Shown one piece after another: positions 1 to 10,839 of a stretch of DNA of 64,000 nt (positions within the stretch are counted from its first letter, which is position 1; the number at the start of each line of letters is the position of its first letter). A model generated the notes under the pieces. That model saw only the letters and a list, made by a program, of their open reading frames with translations. It had not been told where the DNA came from and made no database searches. Source of the DNA: Aspidiotus rigidus (Eukaryota; Arthropoda; Insecta; Hemiptera; Diaspididae); contig JAVHKY010000003.1 in the NCBI GenBank assembly GCA_035079385.1, forward strand, positions 11,077,501 to 11,141,500. The letters are read 5' to 3'. Position numbers and translations under genes: made by a program.

Positions 1-2419
1 GTTTCGAGGCGCTGGAATTTTTGTGTATTCACAACTTGGTATCTTTTTCACGTATTCTCAATGGACAATAATTGGACAAGGATGGGGCAGATATTTCAGA
101 AGATTGGTGGCATTCAGGAATTCGGCTTTAACTTTATAGGATTTCTCAGCGATCAAATTGACATTTGCCATATTTCATAAAGAGCCTTCAGTTCTCTAAC
201 GCTGCCTTCCTTTTTCGGTGACTCGTGAGATTGAATATTTGCCAAATCCTGCACCATCTCAGTCAGCAAAGCATCTTATCGTAATTTATGAAACACTGCG
301 CCAGAAAAATTTTGTACTCATAATCTTGTCATCCTATTACTATTATCATATCATTATTTACCGCGGTAACGATAAATGTAATGTCACCTACAATTTTATT
401 AACTAAATCGACTCAATAAATTAGTAGATATTCAAAATTTGTTCGCGTGGCCCCTTAATCTCTGGAAACGAGGCAGGTATTGTAGATATTTATAACCTCA
501 TGAAAGTTAGATGGAAGGTCAGAAAAGTAGCCGCGGTGTACATAAATTTTGTATCCCAATTATTCTTCCTTTTTGGGTATTGTGTCGCTTGGACAACTCA
601 AAAGTCTTACATGGCTCGCGTGAGACACGATTATAGTATTAAATCTTAGCGGTCGAATGTGTGGGGTTTTGATTCGTTCTGTGCGGACAGGTCGTATTTA
701 TATTCACAGAATGGTGTACACGTAAGCTTTCGGAGATCAACATAAATTATTCCGTTTACCGATAGTTTTGTATTCCGTGAAATTGTTGACAGTAAACAGT
801 AATGTGAGCTGGGCTAGCGATTTTCATATCAAATCCTCATTTATGGAAAGCTGCTCGTTTCGGACAAACGTTATGTCGTGAAAAGTACCTTCCTTCATCC
901 CGCGAATTCGTACGAATTTACGAAATTTTAATCGCATATTGCACGAACCAATACTCTACGGCATTTCGTTGTATTTTTAATCTCGAAGTGGCAAATTTAC
1001 TAATATATGCATGGCAGTCTCGTAACATCGGAGCGTCATGAAAGAGGGAAACCGCGCTAGCTTCGTTGTTGAATTGAAAAACTGGGTATATCGGTATAAA
1101 CTCCTTTACCAATTTCCGACACGAACGCGTTACAAATGCCGACTTCTGGGGAAAGATTATACGATATAATTTCCGCTCGCACGAGGTGGTGGGTCCAATA
1201 TATATACGTTATAGGAGACGTCCTCGTGTCACATCGGTAAAAAGTGTTCGAAGCGCGGAGAAATTCATCATTTCTTGCATCCGAAGATATTCGAACGAAG
1301 GGTGACACGTTCACGCCCTTTCATCAGTTATTCTTTTATGTCCAGCAGCCCCGAACGTAAAATACGCAACACACGACGATAATTTAGATATTATTTTGTT
1401 AGCTCTTCACGCTGCAATTAACTCGCGAGCCACATTGTTACAATCGGATTACCGAAGGCGAAATTTTTTTCCATCTCTTTGTTTTCACGCATCGGAGTTG
1501 TGTACAAACGGAATATGAAATTTGCCGCGACAGAAATTCTCCACTTGAAATATTCTCAAAAACTATAGTCGACGAAGAATCGCCTTCTAGCAGTGCTTCG
1601 TAAACGGAATAAGAAATGATTTTTGTGCGCCGAAATTACGTAAGAATTGAACTTTACTGGAACGGGGCCACTCAGAAATTGAGACTACTTTAACTAAAGT
1701 TTCTTTGATAGCTCCGCCGGACTCGTAAATAATTAATTAAAAATAATTACACGACAATGTGATTCGGGAGCTCTGCTCGCATACAAACGGGAAAAACACA
1801 GCAGGTAAACGCGAGCGAACAACGGAAATAACGAAGTAGAAAATTGAAGATTTTCTTGCTTGATAAAAATAGACGGCGACAAGAGAAAATAATGCGAGCA
1901 CGGTTTATCCTGTACAAAGGCCTACGGGGGAAAACAAGCGTTGATAGAGGAAAAAATGAAAATCATTATCAACTCTCATAGTAGTACGATGTTATTTTAG
2001 GTCGTAGAGAAATGAACTCATTTTTGTTGTCTTAGACGATACACGGCATATTTCTCGCTCTGGGGTTATGTAGCCTCATTCGTGTTCAATTACACCGTTT
2101 TCCCGTTTTCCCGTTTTTCTTGAGTCTTCTTTTGGACACGATGACAAATCAATCCTGCCAAGAGATTGACTCTAATTCTCGAACGAAAGTTAACGCAGTC
2201 GATAGATTTTGTCACTTTCATTTGTATCCCAGTAAATCCTGTCCTCAATTTTGAACTATAACTTTGAAGTGACGCACTAAATTGCGTAAGAAATGAAATC
2301 TACTTTTGAAAACGATATCGAAAAAACACTCGCGCAGTCGCGTGAGTAGTACACGACTTTTCCTCTCACAATGCAAAAATCATTGAGAGAGTCACTCCCT
2401 CTCTTTAAATTAAATATCA
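1..2419. other. Unique intergenic sequence, no gene seen
   Basis: No reading frame here resembles a known protein and I see no tandem array or inverted pair. Open frames are short (the longest is about 85 codons near 1.06-1.31 kb on the minus strand) and low in complexity. CpG is frequent, in contrast to the repeat-rich DNA that follows. It could be intergenic or intronic; the sequence alone does not decide. Confidence 0.6.
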
Positions 2420-2530
2420 ATGACCTGTCAATCATGCCAAATATTTGTAGAATGAACAATAAAACTCAGTTTATAAATTCTATCACTATGACGTCACATA
2501 AACTGATAACAGAGTAAAAATACCTATAAT
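2420..2530 (+). repeat. 111-bp direct repeat, copy 1
   Basis: This segment, starting TGACCTGTCAATCATGCC and ending at a CTATAAT, is repeated 367 bp downstream at 2787-2897 with only a few differences. Each copy carries a TGACGTCA palindrome. The two copies flank one arm of a larger inverted repeat, so the pair may be subterminal repeats of one element or flanks duplicated with it. Confidence 0.8.
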
Positions 2531-2786
2531 CCAATTTCTAGCTAGAAAAGTCGGTAAAAAAATATATAGCACTCGTTATGTGCACCTACAATTTTTTTGA
2601 GAATCGGATAAACAGTTCTCGAGAAATTTCCAATTTTTTAAAAAATTTCTTAGTATTATCAAGTAGCTGATGAGAGCATGAATACAATTTATGAGAGGAC
2701 GAAAAGAAGAGCGGCTGGAAACATCCTCGAGTGATGCCAGGTATTGGAGGAAATTAAGAGTTGAGGCACTCGGCTTCATATCCAGT

Positions 2787-2897
2787 ATGACCTGTCAATC
2801 ATGCCAAATATTTGTAGAATGAACAATAAAACTCAGTTTATAAATTTTATCACTTTGACGTCACATCAACTGATAACAGAGTAAAAATACCTATAAT
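2787..2897 (+). repeat. 111-bp direct repeat, copy 2
   Basis: Second copy of the segment at 2420-2530, same orientation. It starts right at the inner edge of the inverted-repeat arm at 2578-2786. The CRE-like TGACGTCA is kept. Confidence 0.8.
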
Positions 2898-3009
2898 ACA
2901 GTGAGGAAACCTGAATTTTGTTTTAATAACATCTCCAGAAAAAAGACTCCCCCTCCCCCTGCCCAAACTGCTACGAGGCTATAACAATTGTTTAATTGAA
3001 AATAATCTT

Positions 3010-3368
3010 TACATCTCCTGAGATACCTCATTAATCAACTGTAAACCACTATCAATTATGTACAAACACATGAAAAAATGACGTATAAATCAATCATTAA
3101 TTAAGAATGAAGTCACCGACGTAGTCTAGCAGCATACTTGATGAAGACTAAAAAATTGTACTCAATCATTCAAACTCAAAGTTTTCACTATCGAGTATAA
3201 CTAATGATAATGAAAAAAATGAACAATCCGCCATTGCCACTATCCGTTCAAAAACAAATTTACAAAACAAAAATTCAACAAAACAAAATTCAAGGCTCTA
3301 GGGGTTGTGGGAAGCGAGATACAAGGGTACTAAATTTGAATAAAATATCATCGAAAATAAAATAAAAC
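3010..3368 (+). repeat. Dispersed ~359-bp repeat, copy 1
   Basis: This segment recurs in the same orientation at 7181-7538 with scattered substitutions and small indels. Shared landmarks include GACGTATAAATCAAT, CCATTGCCACTATCCGTTC and GTGGGAAGCGAGATACAAG. No long reading frame is present. It is part of the interspersed family that fills 2.4-8.2 kb. Confidence 0.85.
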
Positions 3369-3413
3369 AAACGTGAGGTAAGCAGGTAATCTTTAGTTAA
3401 CATAATAAAGGAA

Positions 3414-3606
3414 TTACCTCCCCCTATCTTATATAGGTCGACATTTTTTCAAGTCCCGCTTCTATCACATATAGCTCGAAAGTCGAAATTATTCCAAGTC
3501 CCCCTCCTACCATATATAGCCTGAGAGTCGAAATTTTTCCAAGTTTTTTGTTGAACGGCGCACGGCAAAATTTTCAAAAAATCCCCCATAGAACAAGTTT
3601 CCTGTT
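3414..3606 (+). repeat. CAGGGAACCTGTT-family fragment (3' half)
   Basis: It contains two diverged copies of the 45-bp CAAGTCC...TATATAGC unit and ends with CCATAGAACAAGTTTCCTGTT, the 3' terminus of the family. The matching 5' terminus is not visible, so the copy is truncated or was captured by another element. Confidence 0.65.
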
Positions 3607-3984
3607 AAAATAAATAATAATACGAATTTAAAAAACTAATACTCCTACGAATATTCATAATAATTCAATAGGATTGAGCGTAACCTATAAAATTGATTCT
3701 TAGCCTAGTATTGGTCTAGTATGAGTATACTGAATATGAAGCTGAGTGCCTTAATTCATAATTTCCTCCAATACCTGGCATCACTTGAAGATGTCTCCAG
3801 CCGCTCTTCTTTTCGTCCTCTCATAAATTGTATTCATGCTCTCATCAGCTACTCGGTAATACTGAGAAATTTTTCAAGAAATTGAAAATTTCTCGAGAAC
3901 TACTTATCCGATTCTCAAAAAAATTACAGCTGCACATCTTCAAATATAATAATACTACAATATGACCAAATTAGCAAAAAAAAA

Positions 3985-4127
3985 ATCCATGGAATCTCCG
4001 GCTGCTATTCCTCTCGTGCACTCATAGATTGTATTCACGCTATCATATCACAATTTTCTATACAAACTCCATCCCAAGATTCTTCATCTGGGAATGCAGC
4101 TATACAAGGAGATTTGAAAAACAAAAA
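3985..4127 (+). repeat. Left part of an interrupted dispersed element
   Basis: Sequence from the CCATGGAATCTCC region through ATTCTTCATCTGGGAATGCAG matches 5785-5915 closely. The match then jumps to 4681, so this is the left half of a copy split by the insertion at 4158-4680. Confidence 0.75.
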
Positions 4128-4157
4128 ATTAGAAGCCATTGCAGACGTTGCAATGGC

Positions 4158-4680
4158 AGCGGGGAACCCGCAATTCCTTAACTAGACCTCTGAGGTGGTG
4201 TAGAACTGAGTTGATAATCTTGTCATATAATTCAAATCGAAATTATCATTCTACATTCCCTCCTATCATATATAGCTCGAGGCTCGAAATTCTTCTAAGT
4301 CCCCCTCCTATCATATATAGCTCGAGGCTCGAAATTCTTCCAAGTCCCCCTCCTATCATATATAGCTCGAGTCTCAAAATTTTTCCAAGTTTTTGGTTGG
4401 ACGGCGGACGGCAGACGATAGCTCGAAAGTCAAAATTCTTCCAAGTCCCCCCCCCCTATTATATATAGCTCGAGACTTGAAATTCTTCTAAGTCCCCCTC
4501 CTATCATATATAGCTCGAGACTCGAAATTCTTCCAAGTCCCCCTCCTATCATATATAGCTCGAGACTCGAAATTCTTTTAAGTCCCGTAACCTAACCTAA
4601 CCTTAGGTTACTAACTTCGCGGACGCGGACGTTTTCTGAGGATGTAATCTCCTAACAAAATGGATAGCGGGTTCCCCGCT
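4158..4680. mobile_element. 523-bp insertion with 14-bp inverted termini
   Basis: The segment is bounded by AGCGGGGAACCCGC (4158-4171) and its exact reverse complement (4667-4680). It interrupts a dispersed element: sequence up to about 4127 and from 4681 on is contiguous in the copy at 5785-6010. The interior carries 45-bp tandem units like those of the CAGGGAACCTGTT family, of which this is probably a diverged member. AAAAAAT occurs at both junctions of the interrupted copy, but 30 bp lies between the left one and the inverted terminus, so the exact boundary is uncertain. Confidence 0.7.
4250..4590 (+). repeat. 45-bp tandem repeat (six units in two blocks)
   Basis: The unit CTCCTATCATATATAGCTCGAG plus AAATTCTTCCAAGTCCCC recurs every 45 bp (starts at 4261, 4306, 4351, then 4456, 4499, 4544). 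A degenerate spacer at about 4395-4440 splits it in two. Because 45 is a multiple of three, an open frame at 4139-4468 reads a 15-residue repeat (PPIIYSSRLEIL...). I regard that frame as a by-product of the array. Confidence 0.85.
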
Positions 4681-5067
4681 AAAAAATCGATGTCGATGCC
4701 AAAGAAGCAACCAATCACCCACCAGTCAAACCCTCATTCCTTCCCTCACGCTTCAACATTTCCAAACGTAATAACAAAAAAACCTACGAAACGTCTCCAG
4801 AAAATTTACTCTCCTCCCCCTGTCCACATTGTTACGAGGCTATAACAGTGGTTTCTGCGATCTTTGCAAATTGATAATTCGATTACTCTCAATATGATTA
4901 AGCGTAACCTACAGAATCGTATTAAGTGAATTGGAAACGCGCTGAAGGATTTACTATGAATTAACCGTCGAAAAAATTGTTGGTACCCATCTTAAGATAT
5001 TACGAGACTATAACTTATCCAAGTCTCGAAAAACGACGGCTTCCTTAACGAAGTTAAACGAGGAACG

Positions 5068-5446
5068 CAGGGAACCTGTTTTATGGGTCATATGAGATTT
5101 GATATTGAGAATTCAAGAAAGCCTAGACCGAGATAAAGCTAGTATAAAGAAGGCCTAGACCTACTATAAGCCTAGTATAATATAGTTTGAGAGGCTAAAT
5201 TTTTCTCGAATCCCGAGCTATATATGATAGGAGGGGGACTTAGAAAACTTTCGACTCTCAAGCCATATATGATAGAAGAGGGACTCAGAAAAATTCCTAT
5301 CATAATAGCTCGAGAGTCGACATTTTACTAAGTCCCTCTCCTATCATAAATCGCTAGAGAATCGAAATACTCGTATTTTCCAAGTTTTTTTTGGACGGCG
5401 CAGAATAAATTTCTCACAAAGCCCCCCACACAAGAGGTTCCCTGTT
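5068..5446. mobile_element. CAGGGAACCTGTT-family MITE-like copy
   Basis: It begins CAGGGAACCTGTTTTATGGG at 5068 and ends in AGGTTCCCTGTT at 5446, so the termini are inverted. Upstream lies the leader TTAACGAAGTTAAACGAGG that also precedes the copies near 13.99, 42.05 and 59.5 kb. Inside, the 45-bp units occur in both orientations (about 5215-5290 reverse, 5300-5365 forward). There is no coding capacity, so it is presumably non-autonomous. Confidence 0.7.
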
Positions 5447-5699
5447 ACAAATAAAAATCCATCCAGTAGTTTTCGGAAATCCGCGGACAAAAAAAAAATT
5501 ATTTATGCCTAAATATAGGCCTATACGTACAAAGAAACCTGATTCTTTTCAGGCTGAAAGTAATATAGGGCCTCCAAAGCGTCGAGAAAGATCACTGCTT
5601 TGTCCCCCTGTCACCCTTGCTACAGATGTAATACCTCACTTTTCGAGCTAGAAAAGTCAGTAAAAAACGAGCTTTACAGTCACTTTTTCCGATACATTA

Positions 5700-6140
5700 T
5701 TCATAGCTAGTATTAGTTTAGTATACTGTATATTATGTTGAGTTTCTCAATTCTTTATCACCTCTGATTCCTGGAATATCTTAATGCTATCTCCAGCTGA
5801 TATTCCTCGCGGTGCACTCATAAATTGTATTCACGCTGTCATCACTATTTTCTATGCAAACTCCATCCCAAGATTCTTCATCTGGGAATGCAGCTACAAG
5901 GAGATCCCGAAAAACTAAAAAAATCAATGTCGAAGCCAAAGAAGCAACCAACCACCCACCAGTCAACCCCTCATTCCTTCCCTCACGCTCCAACATTTTC
6001 AAACGTATTAACAAAAGGGAAATATATAAGTGCACGCCTCATAAAATTATATTGACCGCCAGTTCCCCTCCCGCCATGGAAAAAAACTCACACGACGTTG
6101 AAACCATGACAAACGCCATAAATGCACGCCAGGACTAGCA
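5700..6140 (+). repeat. Uninterrupted copy of the split element, with a 94-codon frame
   Basis: This copy matches the two separated pieces at 3985-4127 and 4681-4775 and so defines their empty site. A frame at 5854-6138 (94 codons from ATG) runs through it and is Ser, Asn and Lys rich; I do not recognise it. It could be a remnant of an element-encoded protein, but the other copy does not keep the frame open, so I do not call a gene. Confidence 0.7.
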
Positions 6141-7180
6141 CACGACCCGTATTTCGAAAGAAGATAATTTTGCTGCATTTATTGTGAGGAACTCCAGCCA
6201 GGATGGGCTTTACAGTAGAGACTGCCTCCCCACAGTGAACTTCAACCTCCCTATGAGTGAGGTATGACTGTTGATGGAGGTGTTTTCCCAGTTGTTCCAC
6301 CCCGAAGGAGTCAGTCGAGTCAGTTGGTTAATGCATTGGATTTCGAGCATTGTCGTGAGATCTTCACTGGTTCGTCAAATACTGCGGTTCGTCATCAAAA
6401 TAAGATGATTTGACAGAAGTATGATGCCAAGGGGATGCGCGGTAGTTATATGGATCAGTGCAATAGCCGCGAGCATTTCATTATTCAAAAGTTCGCCGTT
6501 TTGACAATATTCGCACTTCTGATCCTTCCCGTCATTTGCCAATTCCACTCTTCCTTTTCGCACGCCCTTTTTGGCAATCAAGGTTCTTGATGGAGTCTAA
6601 CCTTCAGGCCCATTTGGAACTTCCTTTCAATCTTCAGGAAGCTTTTCACGCTGCACATGTCAAGTGGTAGGCGGAAAAAAAAAATCTTCACTTGGAATGC
6701 TGCCTTGAGGCTTATGCTGACTTGTCAGTAACCAAAGCATTCCATTGTCTTCTTTCCTGTTTCTTCTTCCTGTATCAGGTTTACTTACTTATAGTTGAAT
6801 GAATTAAATGTGGATTGCACATTGTTCTGCATGTTCTTATGTGTGTACTATATGGAAATGTGTGCACTACTTACATGGCGGTGAATTTGTTCTCTTCAAT
6901 GGATTTTGAGTGTTTTGATTTTGTGTGCACAACTTGCATCAAGATGTGTTCACTACTTACTTCGTTTTTATCCGTGTAATACATTTAATAGGCGTGTCAA
7001 TTTTTAGGCGGGCAATTTCGTTTTTAGAGGCCTGGGATTAAATGTATGCCTTAACAAAATACCTCACTTTTCTATCTAGAAAAGTCGGTAAAAATATATA
7101 GCACCCGAGCCTGGTTCACTCGTTAGTCTAACCTCAAATCTCACTTAAAAAAGCCAGTCTAAATGGAATAAAATGGTATT
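6141..7180. other. No gene seen; probable decayed element sequence
   Basis: Short open frames exist on both strands but none shows a recognisable domain. Near 6.7-7.0 kb there are loosely repeated phrases of the type GTGTGCACTACTTAC. At 7068 the phrase ACCTCACTTTTC.A.CTAGAAAAGTCGGTAAA appears, also found near 2540, 5635 and 8190, which ties the stretch to the surrounding interspersed family. Confidence 0.5.
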
Positions 7181-7538
7181 TCCATCTCCCGAGACACCTC
7201 AAATCAATTATGAACCATTATCAATTATGTATACATCAAAAAAGGACGTATAAATCAATAATTAATTAAGAATGAAGTCACCAAGGTAGTCTCGCATCGG
7301 CACACTTGATGAAGATTAAAAAATTGTACTTAATCATTCAAATTCAAGGTTTTCACCATCGAGTATGACTAATAATAATGAAAAATAAAATGAACAACTC
7401 GCCATTGCCACTATCCGTTCAAAAACAAATTTAACAGAACAAATAAAATTTGACAAAACAAAATTCAAGGCTCTAGGGGCTGTGGGAAGCGAGATACAAG
7501 TGTACTAAATTTGAATAAAATATCATGGAAAATAAAAT
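7181..7538 (+). repeat. Dispersed ~359-bp repeat, copy 2
   Basis: Same-orientation copy of 3010-3368. It is followed by a segment on the theme AAAATTTCTCGAGAACTACT, as in the 3.9-kb region. Confidence 0.85.
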
Positions 7539-7737
7539 TCAATGAACTCTTAGTTAAGAATGAAACAAGAACGAACCTGTTGAATGATAAATAAAAAGGT
7601 TCTTCATCACAATACATGTGCTGATAACAATAAAAATTAGTAAATGATAGGGAAATCCCCTTCTCGTAACGTAAGCAGCTACTCGCAGCTATTTGTAAGC
7701 AACTACTCGTAATAGTGAGAAATTTTTCAAAAAAAGT

Positions 7738-8045
7738 GAAAATTTCTCGAGAACTACTGATCCAATCCTCAAAAAAATTGCACATGCACATCTTCAGATA
7801 TAATACTACAATATGGCCAAGTTACAAAAAAATCCATCGGGTAGTTTCGGAGGAGTTCCGCGGATAAGAAAATACTCGACATACTCAAAAATTTCTCAAA
7901 AAATTGCAAATTTCTCAAGAACTACTCATCCGATCTTCAAAAAAATTGCAGGTGCACATCTTCAGATGTAATACTATAATATGGCTGAGTTTCAAAAAAA
8001 TCCTTCGGGTAGTTTCGGAGGAGTTCCATGAGGAGTTCCATGGAC
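7738..8045 (+). repeat. Tandem duplication, unit ~170 bp
   Basis: The block AAATTTCTC.AGAACTACT.ATCC through TAGTTTCGGAGGAGTTCC occurs twice, starting at about 7738 and 7908. The second copy ends with a short internal duplication of GGAGTTCCATG. The same block occurs singly at about 3880-3990 and in part near 5455, so it is a module of the interspersed family. Confidence 0.75.
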
Positions 8046-8046
8046 A

Positions 8047-8049
<3 letters not shown>

Positions 8050-8085
<36 letters not shown>
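8050..8085. repeat. (TA)n microsatellite
   Basis: About 18 uninterrupted TA dinucleotides immediately follow the tandem duplication. Confidence 0.95.
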
Positions 8086-8088
<3 letters not shown>

Positions 8089-8239
8089 GAAACCTGAAAT
8101 TTTTTTTTTGCTAGTTGTGATCTAGGACCTCTAAAACGCCGAGAAAGTTGGTTGCCCTCTCCCCCTGTTGACCTTGCTACGGGTGTAATACCTCACTTTT
8201 CCAGTTAGAAAATTCGGTAAAAAAGAATTAGAAACATAT

Positions 8240-9394
8240 GAACTAACGGAGAGTTCCTACGAAGGATTTATTGATGTAGGGAATAATGTTTGCCTTGTTT
8301 TCTATACTAATTAAACATACTTAGATCACATCTTATTCGGTAAATTGGGCGAGAAATTTATCAATCGACTAGAGTCCCCTAGCAACTGGCTTATCATGAT
8401 ACGGTTAACGTTCACTTTTCGAAATCTGTAGAATGCGTATAGAACTGAATGAAATTCAAGTCAGCATCGTAGGGTTCTGTCCTAACATATTTACTATCGA
8501 TTCATCCGAAATTTTGTAAAAAGTTCGAAAAATTGGTACACTTCTAACCGAAATATACAACTGTAGAACTCGTGCAATCATTATAACGATGTTAGAATTG
8601 CTTAAATACAAATCGTAAACGTACGATATGACGGGGTCTGGTGACGTGTCTCATTTCTTCAGATACGTTATCAACGTAGAAGATAACAACTCCCCGCTAC
8701 GAATAAGACCGACGGAGATGCGCTACGCACTCCATTAGTACAACGAGCGATCGCTCAACATGAGACACGGCACAAACACCCTTTTATTGTTTTTTTTTTT
8801 TATTTCGATATCATCCAAAAATTTTTTTTTGGACTCGTAGCCAAAAAACCCAAGTTGTTAGAATTTTTTTACAGTACGAATACGATTTTCCATCGTTATG
8901 GTTAAACTTACGAATAAATTCATTCAAGTATTTTTTAAATAGCTGCTCTTCCTCCAAAACTAAAAACTTGATATTTTCCCGAAAAGGAGGCCCGTTGAAC
9001 TAGGCTGGTGAAAGGAGGGGAAATGCATTATCCTCTGGACTCAGATTTACAAACTTTATCTCCGTAAAATCGGATTCTATAATTTCTGTAAAATATCACA
9101 ATAATTGTAAATTGACAAACCGTCTTATCTCCTCAATCCGTTCTAGAGACTAATCTCTACGTAAGAGTTCACTACAACAGCAATAATTATTATTGCGGTG
9201 AATGTTTCTCTAATTCTTGATTATGATTTATACAAGCCACAAAAACAAAAAATTTTTTCTTCGGATGGGTCTTAAAAAACTTGAAATTTCGACCTGCAAG
9301 ATCTAGAATATATATGTGTAGATGGAGATGAGAATTTTTTGACGTCATTCCAGGCTGACCCGAGGTTTCTCGTATCCTTCTCTCTGTTATTGAC
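8240..9394. other. No gene seen
   Basis: Unique sequence with short A/T runs, for example near 8790-8840. No frame has recognisable content. Confidence 0.55.
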
Positions 9395-10835
9395 CTATCA
9401 AATCATAGCTTTCACCATCATTGTGATCCAATTTTGTTAGGTCACATAACTTTCAATATTTTTGTAATAAAATTTTGTTAGGTCCAATAATAGCTTTTAA
9501 CATTTTTGTAATAGAATTTTTTTGGGACAATCTTATCATTTTTGTAATACAATTTTGTTAGGACAAATCATAGCTTTTAACATTCTTGTAATACAATTTT
9601 GTTAGGTCAAAGCATAGCTTTTAACATTTTTGTGATACAATTTTGTTAGGTTAATTCATAAATTTTCATATTTTTGTAATAAAACTTTGTTAGGTCAAAT
9701 AATAACTTTTAACATTTTTGTAATAGAATTTTTTTGGGACAATTTATCATTTTTGTAATAGAATTCTTTTGGAACAATTCATCATTTTTGTAATACAATT
9801 TTGTTAGGTCAAATTATAGCTTTTAACATTCTTGTAATACAATTTTGTTAGGTCAAATCATGGCTTTTAACATTTTTAGAATAGAAGTTTTTTGGGACAA
9901 TTTATCATTTTTGTAATACATACAATTTTGTTAGGTCAAATCATAGCTTTCAACATTTTTGTAATAGACGTTTTTTGGGACAATCTATCATTTTTGTAAT
10001 ACAATTTTCTTAGGTCAAATTGTAGCTTTTAAAATTTTTGTAATACAATTTTGTTAGGTGAATTCATAACTTTCTTTTTTTTACTAATGAAATTTTGTTG
10101 CGTCAAATAAAAGCTTTCAACATTTTTGTAATAGAAGTTTTTTGGGACAATTTATCATTTTTGTAATACAATTTTGTTAGGTTGATTCATAACTTTAAAT
10201 ATTTTTGTAATAAAATTTTGTTAGGTCAAATAATAGCTTTTAACATTTTTGTAATAGAACTTTTTTGGGACAATTCATCATTTTTGTAATACAATTTTGT
10301 TAGGTCAAATCATAGCTTTTAACCACCGCGCTTTTATCATTTTTGTAATACAATTTTGTTAGGTCAAATCATACCTTTCAACATTCTTGTAATACAATTT
10401 TGTTAGGTCAAATCATAGCTTTTAACATTTTTGTAATAGAAGTTTTTTGGGACAATTTATCATTTTTGTAATACAATTTTCTTAGGTCAAATTGTAGCTT
10501 TTAAAATTTTTGTACAGTAATACAATTTTGTTAGGTGAATTCATAACTTTCTTTTTTTTACTAATAAAATTTTGTTGCGTCAAATAATAGCTTCCAACAT
10601 TTTTGTAATAGAATACTTTCGGGACAATTTATCATTTTTGTAATACAATTTTGTTAGGTCAAATCATAGCTGTCAACATTTTTGTAATAGAAGTTTTTTG
10701 GGACAATTTATCATTTTTGTAATACAATTTTGTTAGGTTGATTCATAATTTTCAATATTTTTGTGATAAAATTTTGTTAGGACAAATTAGAGCTTTTCAT
10801 ATTTTTGTAATAGGATTTTATTAGGTCAAATTATT
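9395..10835 (+). repeat. Minisatellite with alternating ~44- and ~35-bp modules
   Basis: Module one is about 44 bp (CATTTTTGTAATACAATTTT followed by GTTAGGTCAAATCATAGC). Module two is about 35 bp (TTTGTAATAGAAGTTTTTT followed by GGGACAATTTATC). They often alternate, giving a 79-bp composite, but runs of the first module also occur. Variants such as GTTAGGTGAATTCATAAC recur at several positions, suggesting block duplication within the array. No coding frame survives. Confidence 0.9.
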
Positions 10836-10839
10836 AGGA

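Larger units (their letters stand above)
2578..3936. repeat. Foldback-like pair of ~205-bp inverted arms
   Basis: The arm at 2578-2786 is the diverged reverse complement of 3733-3936. Shared landmarks are the outer GTGCA end, AGAACTACT.ATCCGATTC, ATAAATTGTATTCATGCTCTCATCAGC, and CTCCAATACCTGGCATCACT (each read on the plus strand of the right arm). The centre holds another dispersed repeat. Related single copies lie near 3985-4127 and 5730-5870, so the pair may be two insertions in opposite orientation rather than one foldback transposon. Confidence 0.7.
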
